Assembly (NCBI RefSeq): GCF_014495685.1
Contig: NZ_JACTVI010000007.1
Span: 135,712 to 199,711, forward strand
Source of the DNA: Streptomyces sp. TRM68367
GTDB lineage: Bacteria > Actinomycetota > Actinomycetes > Streptomycetales > Streptomycetaceae
Reading direction: 5' to 3'
DNA: 64,000 nucleotides
A program made the position numbers and the translations under genes. The notes below the pieces were generated by a model, which did not search any database, was not told where the DNA came from, and worked only from the letters and a program-made list of their open reading frames with translations. Positions 23,757-31,546 of the stretch are shown in pieces (within the stretch, counting starts at the first letter, position 1; each line of letters begins with the position of its first letter).

Positions 23757-24560
23757 GTCCGGCAGCCGGGTGCCCGCGCTTCCCCGGGCCGCGTTGACCT
23801 GCGGCTGGGTGAGGAAAAACGCGCCGGTCAGATCGGCGTCCGTGAGGTCGGCGTCGCGCAGGTCGGCGCCGATCAGATCCGCGCCGCGCAAGTCGGCGCC
23901 GGTGAGGTCGGCGGCGATGAGGCAGGCACCGCGCAGCAGCGCGCCGCGCAGGTCGGCGCCCTTGAGGCGGGCGCCGATCAGGTCCGCGCGCCGACGGTCC
24001 TTCTTGCGGCCGCGGATGCCGGCGCGGGCCAGTTCGCTGGTCCGCAGCAGGAGTGCGTTCACCTCCTGCCGGTGGGCGGCCACGTCCAGCGCGGCCAGTT
24101 CGTCGTGGGTACCGCGGGTGAGGTCCTCGGTCTTCTCCAGGGCCCGGCGCAGATCGGGGTGGACGGGTCGGGCCGCGGGCAGGGTCAGCGCCTCGGTCAG
24201 GTACCAGAGCAGCTCGTGCAGTTGCCGCACGACCGGGAACACGTCGACCATGCGGCGGGCGTGTTCCTTGCCGTCGGCGCGCCAGTCCCGGCCACCGAAG
24301 GTGACCTGCGAGACCTTCTGCCCGGCGCCGAAGCAGTCGTAGACGGTGCAGCCGGTGAAGCCCTTCTGCCGTAGCTTCGCGTGGATGCCGCACCGGTGGT
24401 CCGTCCGGAGGTTCCGGCAGGGCGTTCCGGCGGCCTTGTCGACCGCGAAGTCCGCGGAGGCGGCGAACGGCAGGGCGACGCAGCACAGTCCGAAGCAGCG
24501 CTCGCAGTCGCCGCGCAGGTCGGCCCGTTCGGCAAGGTGTTCTCGCATGACGCTCAGCAT
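23718..24560 (-). CDS. Pentapeptide-repeat protein with N-terminal cysteine-rich domain
   Basis: 280 residues. The N-terminal 90 residues hold many cysteines ([40 protein letters not shown]), resembling a metal or FeS-binding YkgJ-like module. Residues about 190-255 are a run of pentapeptide repeats of A(D/N)LxG form ([40 protein letters not shown]), which folds as a right-handed quadrilateral beta helix. Some pentapeptide proteins protect DNA gyrase by DNA mimicry, but this fold is used widely. Start at 24560 or at 24548 ([11 protein letters not shown]); neither has a strong ribosome site. A 14-bp inverted repeat lies directly upstream. Confidence 0.82.
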   Translation of the reverse strand: MLSVMREHLAERADLRGDCERCFGLCCVALPFAASADFAVDKAAGTPCRNLRTDHRCGIHAKLRQKGFTGCTVYDCFGAGQKVSQVTFGGRDWRADGKEHARRMVDVFPVVRQLHELLWYLTEALTLPAARPVHPDLRRALEKTEDLTRGTHDELAALDVAAHRQEVNALLLRTSELARAGIRGRKKDRRRADLIGARLKGADLRGALLRGACLIAADLTGADLRGADLIGADLRDADLTDADLTGAFFLTQPQVNAARGSAGTRLPDSVTRPVHWAAGL

Positions 24561-24562
24561 AC

Positions 24563-24594
24563 GGGCCGGTAACTCACCGATGAGTTTCCGGCCC
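24563..24594. promoter_or_regulatory. 14-bp inverted repeat, TetR-type operator candidate
   Basis: GGGCCGGTAACTCA (24563-24576) and TGAGTTTCCGGCCC (24581-24594) are inverted copies with one mismatch around four bases. The inner TAACTCAxxxxTGAGTTT symmetry is like operators of many TetR regulators. It lies between the divergent pentapeptide gene and a dead DUF5999 gene, with no regulator gene adjacent. Confidence 0.55.
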
Positions 24595-24607
24595 GAGGAG
24601 AGACGTC

Positions 24608-24973
24608 ATGCGCCGCCACCAGCCTCCGTGCCCCACCGCCGACAGTCCCGACCACCACGGCGCCGTGATCGTCGCGGCCCTGGCCGTCGCCGCCTGGGCC
24701 ACCCGTCGGAGCGCGACGGAACCGGCCTATATGAGAATGACAACCATCAAGGTTGTAGTCGCCGTCCCACCTCCGGGGAAGGGTGCCCAGACCCGCGGGG
24801 CTGGAGGACTGGCGCCCGTAAGTTCGCCCCTCTCCCCGCACACCTTCACCAACCTGCCCGCCGAGGTGCACGACGGACTTCCGGCCGAGTACCGGAAGAT
24901 GATCGCGAGCATGACAGAGCAGCGGATCCCGCAGGTCGAGGACTACCGGCTGAGCCTCCGTCGACTGGGCTGA
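24608..24973 (+). pseudogene. DUF5999 gene remnant fused to unrelated sequence
   Basis: ATG 24608 has a good GAGGAGAG site and starts MRRHQPPCPTADSPDHHGAV, the conserved beginning of small Streptomyces DUF5999 proteins (HQPPCPxADSxD). The conserved continuation (a PEQGWSLLCNGV-type block) is absent; instead the frame runs through AALAVAAWATRRSATEPAYM and a low-complexity stretch to HTFTNLPAEVHDGLPAEYRK and a TGA at 24971. The second half looks like the 3' end of another gene that I cannot name. An intact short protein is possible but the chimeric nature argues for a deletion fusion. Confidence 0.5.
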
Positions 24974-24980
24974 CCCGGCG

Positions 24981-26282
24981 TCACACCTCGTACCGGGCGA
25001 GCGCGAGCAGCCGGTCCAGGACGCGGGAGCCACCGGTGCGCACGCCGTCGTGCTCGAACTCGTCGGTGACCCAGGTGCGCAGGCCGCGGATCGCGCGGGC
25101 GGTCGTGAGGGAGTGGGCCGTGTCGACGTACATGTCGCCGTGGTAGACGGCCGCGGCGACCGGGACCTCGTTGGCGGCGAGGCGTGCGGGGTCGTACAGG
25201 GGCGTCCAGTCGGTGCGGGCGGCGAGGAGCTCCGCCGTCTCACGCAGGGGGCGCAGCGCCGGGTCGCAGTCGAACATCCAGGGGTGCATGGACTCGCCGG
25301 TGAACAGCAGCGGTTCGTCGCCCGCGAGCGCCTTGGCGGCGTCGAACCGCGGGAACTCGGCGCGGACACGTTCGGCGGACCAGGCGGTGGGCCGGCCGTC
25401 CTGGGCATAGCAGGCCTCATGGACGAGCGCGTACAGCGGGTGCCTCGCGTACGACAGCAGGCCCTGCACCTGTTCCTGGAACGCGTCGGACAGCGCCAAG
25501 CCGCCCGGGGTGCGGACGAAGGCGTCCTCCAGGAGGTAGTGCAGGCGGTGACTGCCCTCGCCGGAGCCGAGGAGGATGCCCAGGGACTGGAAGGCCTGCG
25601 CGGTGAACCGGTAGCCGTTCGGCAGCACCACGTCGTGCGTGAGCAGGTGATCGGCGATCCGGCGGGCGCGGTCGACGTCCTGCGGGTAGCGCGCGTAGTG
25701 CGCCGTGACCTTGCGCTCGATGCGCGGGTAGGCGGCCCGGTAGACGTCGTCGGCGTGGGCGTCCAGGGAGGGCAGGCCGCCGGTGATCACGGCGGTGCTC
25801 AGGCCCTCGGGCGCGGTGGACAGGTAGGCGACGGTGCAGAAGCCGCCGAAGCTCTGGCCGAGGACGGTCCAGGGGGCGCCGCCGGTGACCTCGGCGCGGA
25901 TCGCCTCGCAGTCCCGGACGATCGCGTCGGCGCGGAAGTGGGCGAGATAGCCGGCCTGTTCGGCAGGGCCGCCGCGCAGCGGGAGCGTCTGGCGGTTGGC
26001 GGGCGTGGAGTGGCCGGTGCCGCGCTGGTCGAGGAGCAGGACGCGGAACTCCTTCAGGGCGCGGCCGAGCCAGGCCTGCTTCCCGACGAAGCGGTTCGCT
26101 CCGAAGCCGGGGCCGCCCTGGAGGTACACCAGCCACGGCAGGTCCTGGTGCGTCTTGTCACCGGCGACGACCTCGCGGGCGTACAGCTCGATCGTCTCGC
26201 CCGCGGACTCCTCGTGGTCGAGGGGGACGGTGAACCGGCGGTCGGTGAGGACGACTCCGGGCTGGCGGTAGCTGAGGGTCAA
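24981..26282 (-). CDS. Alpha/beta-hydrolase, proline iminopeptidase type
   Basis: 433 residues with TTG 26282 as start (GGAG five bases upstream, giving the usual family beginning LTLSYRQPGVVLTDRRFTVP); the frame is open to GTG 26330. Motifs: oxyanion loop LQGGPGFGANR, nucleophile GQSFGGF (Ser near 175), acid in the DEPLLFTGESMHPWMF region and catalytic His in YHGDMYVD near 390. Length and lid region match proline iminopeptidase (peptidase S33) rather than simple esterases. No signal peptide, so cytoplasmic, cutting N-terminal proline from peptides. It lies next to the rhamnose island but shows no link to it. Confidence 0.84.
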   Translation of the reverse strand: MTLSYRQPGVVLTDRRFTVPLDHEESAGETIELYAREVVAGDKTHQDLPWLVYLQGGPGFGANRFVGKQAWLGRALKEFRVLLLDQRGTGHSTPANRQTLPLRGGPAEQAGYLAHFRADAIVRDCEAIRAEVTGGAPWTVLGQSFGGFCTVAYLSTAPEGLSTAVITGGLPSLDAHADDVYRAAYPRIERKVTAHYARYPQDVDRARRIADHLLTHDVVLPNGYRFTAQAFQSLGILLGSGEGSHRLHYLLEDAFVRTPGGLALSDAFQEQVQGLLSYARHPLYALVHEACYAQDGRPTAWSAERVRAEFPRFDAAKALAGDEPLLFTGESMHPWMFDCDPALRPLRETAELLAARTDWTPLYDPARLAANEVPVAAAVYHGDMYVDTAHSLTTARAIRGLRTWVTDEFEHDGVRTGGSRVLDRLLALARYEV

Positions 26283-26381
26283 CGGGGCTCCAGGTACGGA
26301 CGGTTTTCGGACCGTGTCCCAGTTCAGCACATGTGCCTGCGACAGTGGGCGGGAAGATCGGGAAAAGCTGCTGAACGGTGG

Positions 26382-27416
26382 TCAGCGGGCGGAGAGGCTG
26401 GAGCGGCGCACGACCAGTTCGGGTCGCAGTACGACCCGCCGGTGCTCGTGGGTGCGTGCCGCGCCCGTCGCGCCCTCCTCCTCCGTCTCCTCCAGGAGCA
26501 GTTCGGCAGCCATGACGCCCATGGTGACGGCGGGCTGCCGGACCGAGGTGAGCGGGACGGCCGCGGCGGCGGCGAACTCGATGTCGTCGTATCCGACGAT
26601 CGCGAGGTCGTCGGGGACGCCGACGCCGGCCGCGTACATGGCCTGCAATACGCCGAGGGCGAGCAGGTCGTTGGCGCAGAACACGGCGGTCGGGCGGTCG
26701 GCGAGGCCGAGCAGGCGGGCGCCGGCGTCCCGGCCGGCGGCGACGTCGAGCCGCTCGGTGGGCAGCTCGCGCAGCGCGTCGGGGCCGAGCCCCGCCTCGG
26801 CGAGCGCGTTCAGGGCGCCGGTGCGGCGGTCGCGCACCTGGTTGAGGCCCGGCGGCCCGCTGACGTACGCGATGGAGCGGTGCCCGGCGTCGACCAGGTG
26901 ACGTACGGCCAGGGCGCCGCCGGCCACGTCGTCGACGGAGACCGAGCACTCGGTGGTGCCCTCGGCGACCCGGTCGACCAGCACGAACGGGATGCCGTGC
27001 CGACGGAACGCCTCGATGTTGCGGCCGGTCGCGTCGGCCGGGGTGAGCAGCACGCCCCGCACCCGCTGCTCGGCGAAGAGCGACAGGTACTCGGCCTCCT
27101 CGCTGGGGCTCTGGGCGCTGTTGCAGACCATCACGCCGAGCCCGGCCTCACGGGCGGCCCGCTCGGCGCCGCGCGCCACGTCGACGAAGAAGGGGTTGCC
27201 CATGTCGAGGACGAGCAGCCCCATGATCCGGCTGCGGCCCGCGCGCAGCTGACGCGCGGACTCGCTGCGGACATAGCCGAGCCGGTCTATCGCGGACAGC
27301 ACGCGCGCGCGGGTCTCGGTGGCGACGGTGTCCGGACGATTGATGACGTTCGAGACCGTGCCGACGGAGACTCCGGCGGCGCGGGCGACGTCCTTGATAC
27401 CCACCGACTGGGCCAT
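26382..27416 (-). CDS. rhaR: LacI-family regulator of the rhamnose island
   Basis: 344 residues, ATG 27416, GGAGG ten bases upstream. N-terminal LacI HTH with hinge: GIKDVARAAGVSVGTVSNVI, NRPDTVATETRARVLSAIDR, LGYVRSESARQLRAGRSRIM. The periplasmic-binding-like sugar domain is complete (VLDMGNPFFVDVARGAERAA, VDDVAGGALAVRHLVDAGHR, VGYDDIEFAAAAAVPLTSVR). It is the last gene of the rhaTQPSM minus-strand run and the only LacI protein in the island. Three LacI-type palindromes lie before rhaT, rhaI and the rhamnosidase gene, so it most likely represses them until a rhamnose-pathway sugar binds. The name follows from context. Confidence 0.85.
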   Translation of the reverse strand: MAQSVGIKDVARAAGVSVGTVSNVINRPDTVATETRARVLSAIDRLGYVRSESARQLRAGRSRIMGLLVLDMGNPFFVDVARGAERAAREAGLGVMVCNSAQSPSEEAEYLSLFAEQRVRGVLLTPADATGRNIEAFRRHGIPFVLVDRVAEGTTECSVSVDDVAGGALAVRHLVDAGHRSIAYVSGPPGLNQVRDRRTGALNALAEAGLGPDALRELPTERLDVAAGRDAGARLLGLADRPTAVFCANDLLALGVLQAMYAAGVGVPDDLAIVGYDDIEFAAAAAVPLTSVRQPAVTMGVMAAELLLEETEEEGATGAARTHEHRRVVLRPELVVRRSSLSAR

Positions 27417-27506
27417 CGGGCAGGGACCTCCAAGGGGGCGAGGGGCGACCGGAAGGCCTTCACATTACCGTCAGGCCGCCCCTGTACAGCTTCGGTACGG
27501 CGGGGC

Positions 27507-28931
27507 TCAGGCGGGCAGGCGGAAGTCGATGACGTGCAGCGCCGAAGGAGTCGTACCGCTGGACCTCACCTGGTACATGAAGGACAGCACCCCGTCCTGC
27601 GCGACCCGGGTCTCGTCGACGACTACCTCGCCGAAGGCGCCCAGACCGCTGCCGTCGAACAGGATCTTCCAGTCGGTGTACCCGGAGGCCGCGGAGGCTC
27701 CGGCGATCCGGCCGAAGGGGAAGATCGCGTAGGCGTTGTTGTACTTGTCCAGGATCAGCTTGGTGCGCTGGCTGGAGTTCAGCGGGACCGGGATCTCGGT
27801 CTTCTGCCACGCGCCGGAGGCGTTCTTGCGAACGTGGAAGGCGCGGCCGTTCCTCGTGCGGTCGGCGACGTAGTTCGTGGTGCACTGGCCGAAGCGGCCC
27901 GGGACGTAACTGATGATCGCGTGCGGGCGGCCGGCGGAGTCGGTGAACTGGCTCTCCTGGTTCATCAGGGAGTGGTCCGGGTTCAGCGGGTCCACTACCA
28001 GCCCGGCGTCATTGACGGACACCCTGTTCGAGCCGCCCGTGACACCCACGACCCTGCCCGCGTCGTTGCGCCAGGTGCGGCCCCGGTCGTCGGAGTAGAC
28101 GTAGCCGGTGTCGTGGTTGGTGAGGCCGCCGCGGGAGCACATCACGGCGCCGTTCTGCTCCCGCCAGGTGAAGAAGGAGTGCAGCCGGCCGCCCCGGTCG
28201 TAGTCGATGCCGTGCAGGTACATGTTGCGGGCCGTGGAGGAGCCGTGCTCGCTGGTGTACGTGCCCGTGGAGGACGTCCACTCCCCCAGCGCCGTCCACT
28301 TCGAACCGTCGTACTCCGCCAGCGCGTTGCGGCCGTTGCCGGAGACGGCGACTCGGTAGCTGAGCTGGAGCCGGCCCTCGGGCGTCGCGATGAACTGCGG
28401 GTAGGTGAACTGCGAGGTGAGGGCGAGGCCGTCCAGCGTCGGCTGGGGGGCACCGAAGCGGCTCGCGGTCCAGCTCAGCCCGGCGGGGTTGTCCATGAGC
28501 CCGGCGACCGACTTGACGTAGGTGAAGCCGTCGCTGTGGGAGTCCATGTTGAGGTGCAGGCGGCCGTCGACTCGGGAGACGCCCATGGAGATGACGTTGT
28601 GGGAGTCGTTGTAGCGCAGCTTGTGCCCGACCTTGACGGTCTGCCAGGTGCTCGCGCCGAGCGCGCGGCGGCCGACGACGGCGTTGCGGTCTGCGGTGTA
28701 CCAGACGGCGTACTGGTAGCCCTTGTAGGTCAGCAGGCCGTTCTTCTGGAAGGAGTTGTTGTTGACCAGGCCGTCGTACGACACGAAGAAGATGGCCTGG
28801 TTGTCGAGCCTGGTGCTGCCGATGCGGGTGACCGACGGGCCGGGGTCGGCGGCCCGGGCTATGCCGGATCCCAGGGTGGGGCCGACCACGGCGCTGAGGG
28901 CGGCTCCGGCCAGCAACGTACGTCTCTTCAT
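27507..28931 (-). CDS. Secreted BNR-4 repeat protein, putative rhamnose-releasing hydrolase or lyase
   Basis: 474 residues, ATG 28931 after AAAGGAG. Signal peptide MKRRTLLAGAALSAVVGPTL ends near GIARA; the KRR opening allows Tat export. The mature part is a BNR/Asp-box-like propeller (YSDDRGRTWRNDAGRVVG, YTADRNAVVGRRALGASTW, SHNVISMGVSRVDGRLHLNM, FTYPQFIATPEGRLQLSYR). BNR-4 proteins include ulvan lyases (PL24/PL25) and enzymes that cut L-rhamnose from glucuronate in arabinogalactan-type glycans (GH145, PL42). Its place between rhaM and rhaR favours a rhamnose-releasing activity; the exact family and chemistry are inference. It would supply free rhamnose outside the cell for RhaSTPQ. Confidence 0.8.
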   Translation of the reverse strand: MKRRTLLAGAALSAVVGPTLGSGIARAADPGPSVTRIGSTRLDNQAIFFVSYDGLVNNNSFQKNGLLTYKGYQYAVWYTADRNAVVGRRALGASTWQTVKVGHKLRYNDSHNVISMGVSRVDGRLHLNMDSHSDGFTYVKSVAGLMDNPAGLSWTASRFGAPQPTLDGLALTSQFTYPQFIATPEGRLQLSYRVAVSGNGRNALAEYDGSKWTALGEWTSSTGTYTSEHGSSTARNMYLHGIDYDRGGRLHSFFTWREQNGAVMCSRGGLTNHDTGYVYSDDRGRTWRNDAGRVVGVTGGSNRVSVNDAGLVVDPLNPDHSLMNQESQFTDSAGRPHAIISYVPGRFGQCTTNYVADRTRNGRAFHVRKNASGAWQKTEIPVPLNSSQRTKLILDKYNNAYAIFPFGRIAGASAASGYTDWKILFDGSGLGAFGEVVVDETRVAQDGVLSFMYQVRSSGTTPSALHVIDFRLPA

Positions 28932-29004
28932 CTCGGGAGACTCCTTTGTCGGGCGAGATCTAACACGTGTTTCCGAAGGATCGGATCAGGTTCCGCTGGG
29001 TCGG

Positions 29005-29325
29005 TCAGGTGAGGTGGAAGACCTCGGTGAGCGGTTTCATGGCCTCGTCGGGCCGGGCGCCGTCCAGCGACTCGAAGAACGGCGCCATCTCCTTCTGCCA
29101 GCGGGCGTTGACCTCGGTGGCTTCCATGCCGGCCTTGGCGGCCTCGAAGTCCTCGGTCTCCAGGTAGCCGACGAGCAGGCCGTCGTCGCGCAGGAAGAGC
29201 GAGTAGTTGTGCCAGCCGGTGGCCGAGAGCGCCTCGCGCATCTCGGGCCACACGGCGGCGTGCCGCTCGCGGTACTCGGCGATCCGGTCCTGGCGGACCT
29301 TGAGCAGGAAGCACACGCGCTGCAT
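29005..29325 (-). CDS. rhaM: L-rhamnose mutarotase
   Basis: 106 residues from ATG 29325; two in-frame TTG codons just upstream are less likely. Family sequence is clear: QRVCFLLKVRQDRIAEYRER, HAAVWPEMREALSATGWHNY, SLFLRDDGLLVGYLE, and a C-terminal dimer part. His of the ERHAAVWPEM motif (about 22) and the Tyr of YSLFL are the catalytic pair in RhaM. It interconverts alpha- and beta-L-rhamnose so that RhaI receives its preferred anomer. Fifth in the minus-strand rha run, between the binding-protein gene and the exoenzyme gene. Confidence 0.92.
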   Translation of the reverse strand: MQRVCFLLKVRQDRIAEYRERHAAVWPEMREALSATGWHNYSLFLRDDGLLVGYLETEDFEAAKAGMEATEVNARWQKEMAPFFESLDGARPDEAMKPLTEVFHLT

Positions 29326-29351
29326 CAACAACCCCTTCGGTGATCAGGAGA

Positions 29352-29383
29352 TCAGGCGGTCAGGCGGTCAGGCGGTCAGGCGG
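29352..29383. repeat. Octamer tandem repeat between rhaM and rhaS
   Basis: Four exact tandem copies of TCAGGCGG abut the rhaS stop codon (TCA at 29384, TGA on the coding strand). Each unit carries a TGA in the rhaS direction. Copy number could change by slippage without altering either protein. Confidence 0.85.
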
Positions 29384-30466
29384 TCAGAAGTTGAACTGGT
29401 CGATGTTCTTGGCGTCGAACACGGTCGGCTTGCCGAGGTTGATCACGCCGTCCTTGCCGATCGTGTACTCGCCCATGGAGCCGGCCTTGAAGGTCTCGCC
29501 CTCCTTGCCGGTGATCTGCCCGGAGGCCAGGGCGATGGCGGTACGGGCGGCCAGCTCGCCGAGCTTGGCCGGGTTCCACAGCTCGAACGCCTCGACGGTG
29601 CCGTTCTTGACGTACTTGCGCATGTCGTTGGGGGTGCCGAGGCCGGTCAGCTTGACCTTGCCCTTGTACTTGGAGCCGGACAGGTACTGGGCGGCGGCCT
29701 TGATGCCGACGGTGGTCGGGGAGATGATCCCCTTCAGGTTCGGGTACTCCTGGAGCAGGCCCTGGGTCTGCTGGAAGGACTGCTGGGCGTCGTCGTTGCC
29801 GTACGCGGTCTTCACCAGCTTCATGTTCTTGTACTCGGGCTTCTTGAGTTCGTCCTTCATGAACTCGATCCAGGTGTTCTGGTTCGTCGCCGTCTGGGCG
29901 GCGGACAGGATCGCGATCTCGCCCTTGTAGCCGATCTGCTTGGCGAGCAACTGCACCTCGGTGCGGCCCAGGTCCTCGGCGGACGCCTGCGAGACGAAGG
30001 CGTTGCGGCAGTCGGGGGTGGTGTCGGAGTCGTACGTGACAACCTTGATGCCGTTCTTCATGGCCTGTTTCAGCGCGGTGCACAGGGCGCCGGGGTCCTG
30101 TGCGGAGACGGCCATCGCGTCGACCTGCTGCTGGGTGAGCGTGTTGACGTAGGAGACCTGGCCGGAGGTGTCGGTGGCGCTGGAGGGGCCGACCTCCTTG
30201 TAGCTGGAGCCGAGCTCCTTGACGGCCTTCTCGCCGCCCTTGTCTGCGGTGGTGAAGTACGGGTTGTTGACCTGCTTCGGCAGGAAGCCGACGGTCAGGC
30301 CCTTCTTCAGTTCGGCGTTGGGGTCGGCCTTGCCTGCCGAGGCCGCCGAGCCGCCCTCACTCTTGACGTCCTCCTTGGTGGTGCCGCCGCACGCGGTGGC
30401 GGCCAGGGCGAGGGAGGTGACGGCGGCGAGGGCCGCGCAGGTACGGCGGAGGGATGACTTGCGCAT
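29384..30466 (-). CDS. rhaS: Rhamnose ABC transporter substrate-binding lipoprotein
   Basis: 360 residues, ATG 30466 after AAGGAA. Lipoprotein leader with lipobox LAATAC (Cys about 26). The mature part is a sugar-binding fold of periplasmic-binding type I: LTVGFLPKQVNNPYFTTADK, VDAMAVSAQDPGALCTALKQ, GIKVVTYDSDTTPDCRNAFV, ILSAAQTATNQNTWIEFMKD, LKGIISPTTVGIKAAAQYLS. This is the rhamnose/AI-2-like subgroup (RhaS/LsrB). Encoded with permeases rhaP and rhaQ and ATPase rhaT; the protein is anchored outside the membrane and delivers rhamnose. Confidence 0.92.
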   Translation of the reverse strand: MRKSSLRRTCAALAAVTSLALAATACGGTTKEDVKSEGGSAASAGKADPNAELKKGLTVGFLPKQVNNPYFTTADKGGEKAVKELGSSYKEVGPSSATDTSGQVSYVNTLTQQQVDAMAVSAQDPGALCTALKQAMKNGIKVVTYDSDTTPDCRNAFVSQASAEDLGRTEVQLLAKQIGYKGEIAILSAAQTATNQNTWIEFMKDELKKPEYKNMKLVKTAYGNDDAQQSFQQTQGLLQEYPNLKGIISPTTVGIKAAAQYLSGSKYKGKVKLTGLGTPNDMRKYVKNGTVEAFELWNPAKLGELAARTAIALASGQITGKEGETFKAGSMGEYTIGKDGVINLGKPTVFDAKNIDQFNF

Positions 30467-30498
30467 GGTGGGTTCCTTATTGACGAGGGTGAGCGGTA

Positions 30499-30550
30499 GC
30501 GCCCCTTCAGGGGCTGCGGAACTGCGCGACCAGCCACAGACGGCCCGCAG
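30499..30550 (+). repeat. Dispersed 52-bp intergenic repeat, copy 1
   Basis: Located in the rhaS-rhaP gap. It starts GCGCCCCTTCAGGGG, a small hairpin, and continues with AACTGCGCGACCAGCC to ACGGCCCGCAG. A second copy of the same length lies inverted at 35622-35673; the last 31 bases differ at two positions only. It is an intergenic repeat of the kind scattered in Streptomyces genomes. Confidence 0.75.
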
Positions 30551-30562
30551 CTTTACGACGGC

Positions 30563-31546
30563 CTATCCAGCGGAGCGTGCCGCCCTCGCGACGATGATCT
30601 GCCGTGCGACCCGGGGGCCGAGCACGGAGACGACGAGCAGAACGCCGGTGACGACGATCTGCGACTGGGCGGAGACGTTGACGAGGCTCATCACGTTCTG
30701 CAGCGCGCCGAGGAGAAACACCCCGGCGATGGCGCCGCCCAACGTGCCCTTGCCGCCGTCGAAGGAGATGCCGCCGAGCAACACGGCCGCGACGACGGAG
30801 AGTTCCAGCCCCATGGCGTTGTCGTAGCGGGCGCTGGCGTAGTGCAGGGCCCAGAAGATGCCGGTGAGGGAGGCCATCAGGCCGGTCACCGTGAACAGGA
30901 TCAGCTTCTGCCGCTTGACCCGGATGCCGGCGAACCGTGCGGCCTCCTCGCTGGCGCCGGTCGCGAACACGGACCGCCCGAAGGGGGTGGCGTGCAGGGT
31001 GATCACGGCGATGGCGAGCAGCGCCAGGAACGGCAGGAAGGCGTACGGGATGAACGTGTCGCCGATGCGTCCGGCCGCGAAGTCCAGGTACTGGCTGGGG
31101 AAGTCGGTCACCGCGTCGGAGCCGAGCACGATCTGTGCGATGCCCCGGTAGGCAGCGAGGGTGCCGATGGTGACGGCGAGGGACGGCAACCCGAGCCGGG
31201 TGACCAGCAGGCCGTTGACCAGGCCGCAGGCCACGCCGAGCAGCAGGCAGATCGGGATGATCGTCTCGATGGCCATGCCCTGGTTCCACAGGGCGCCCAT
31301 CACGGCGCCGGACAGTCCGGCCGTGGAGGCGACCGACAGGTCGATCTCGCCGGAGACCACGAGCAGGGTCATGGGCAGCGCGATCAGGGCGATCGGCAGG
31401 GTGTTGCCGATGAGGAAGGACAGGTTCAGGGCGTTGCCGAAGCCGTCCACGAAGCCGAAGGACAGCAGCAGCACGACGATCAGAAGCGCGCCGACGACCG
31501 TGTCCCAGCGAATCGCGCGGTTCACCAAAGATCCGGAGTCAGGCAT
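30563..31546 (-). CDS. rhaP: Rhamnose ABC transporter permease
   Basis: 327 residues, ATG 31546; its first eight bases overlap the end of rhaQ, so translation is coupled. About nine hydrophobic helices (VVGALLIVVLLLSFGFVDGF, LPIALIALPMTLLVVSGEID, TIIPICLLLGVACGLVNGLL and others) and the BPD_transp_2 signature GEIDLSVAS and LPSLAVTIGTLAAYRGIAQI. One half of the membrane channel with RhaQ. The 96-base gap to rhaS contains a dispersed repeat that may lower downstream expression or stabilise the upstream message. Confidence 0.9.
   Translation of the reverse strand: MPDSGSLVNRAIRWDTVVGALLIVVLLLSFGFVDGFGNALNLSFLIGNTLPIALIALPMTLLVVSGEIDLSVASTAGLSGAVMGALWNQGMAIETIIPICLLLGVACGLVNGLLVTRLGLPSLAVTIGTLAAYRGIAQIVLGSDAVTDFPSQYLDFAAGRIGDTFIPYAFLPFLALLAIAVITLHATPFGRSVFATGASEEAARFAGIRVKRQKLILFTVTGLMASLTGIFWALHYASARYDNAMGLELSVVAAVLLGGISFDGGKGTLGGAIAGVFLLGALQNVMSLVNVSAQSQIVVTGVLLVVSVLGPRVARQIIVARAARSAG

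Noticed and set aside
25050..29012. A 1320-codon plus-strand open frame across the hydrolase, LacI and BNR genes
   Set aside because: It is antisense to three clear genes, has the Gly/Ala/Arg/Val/Asp-rich composition of a high-GC shadow frame and no domain motif.
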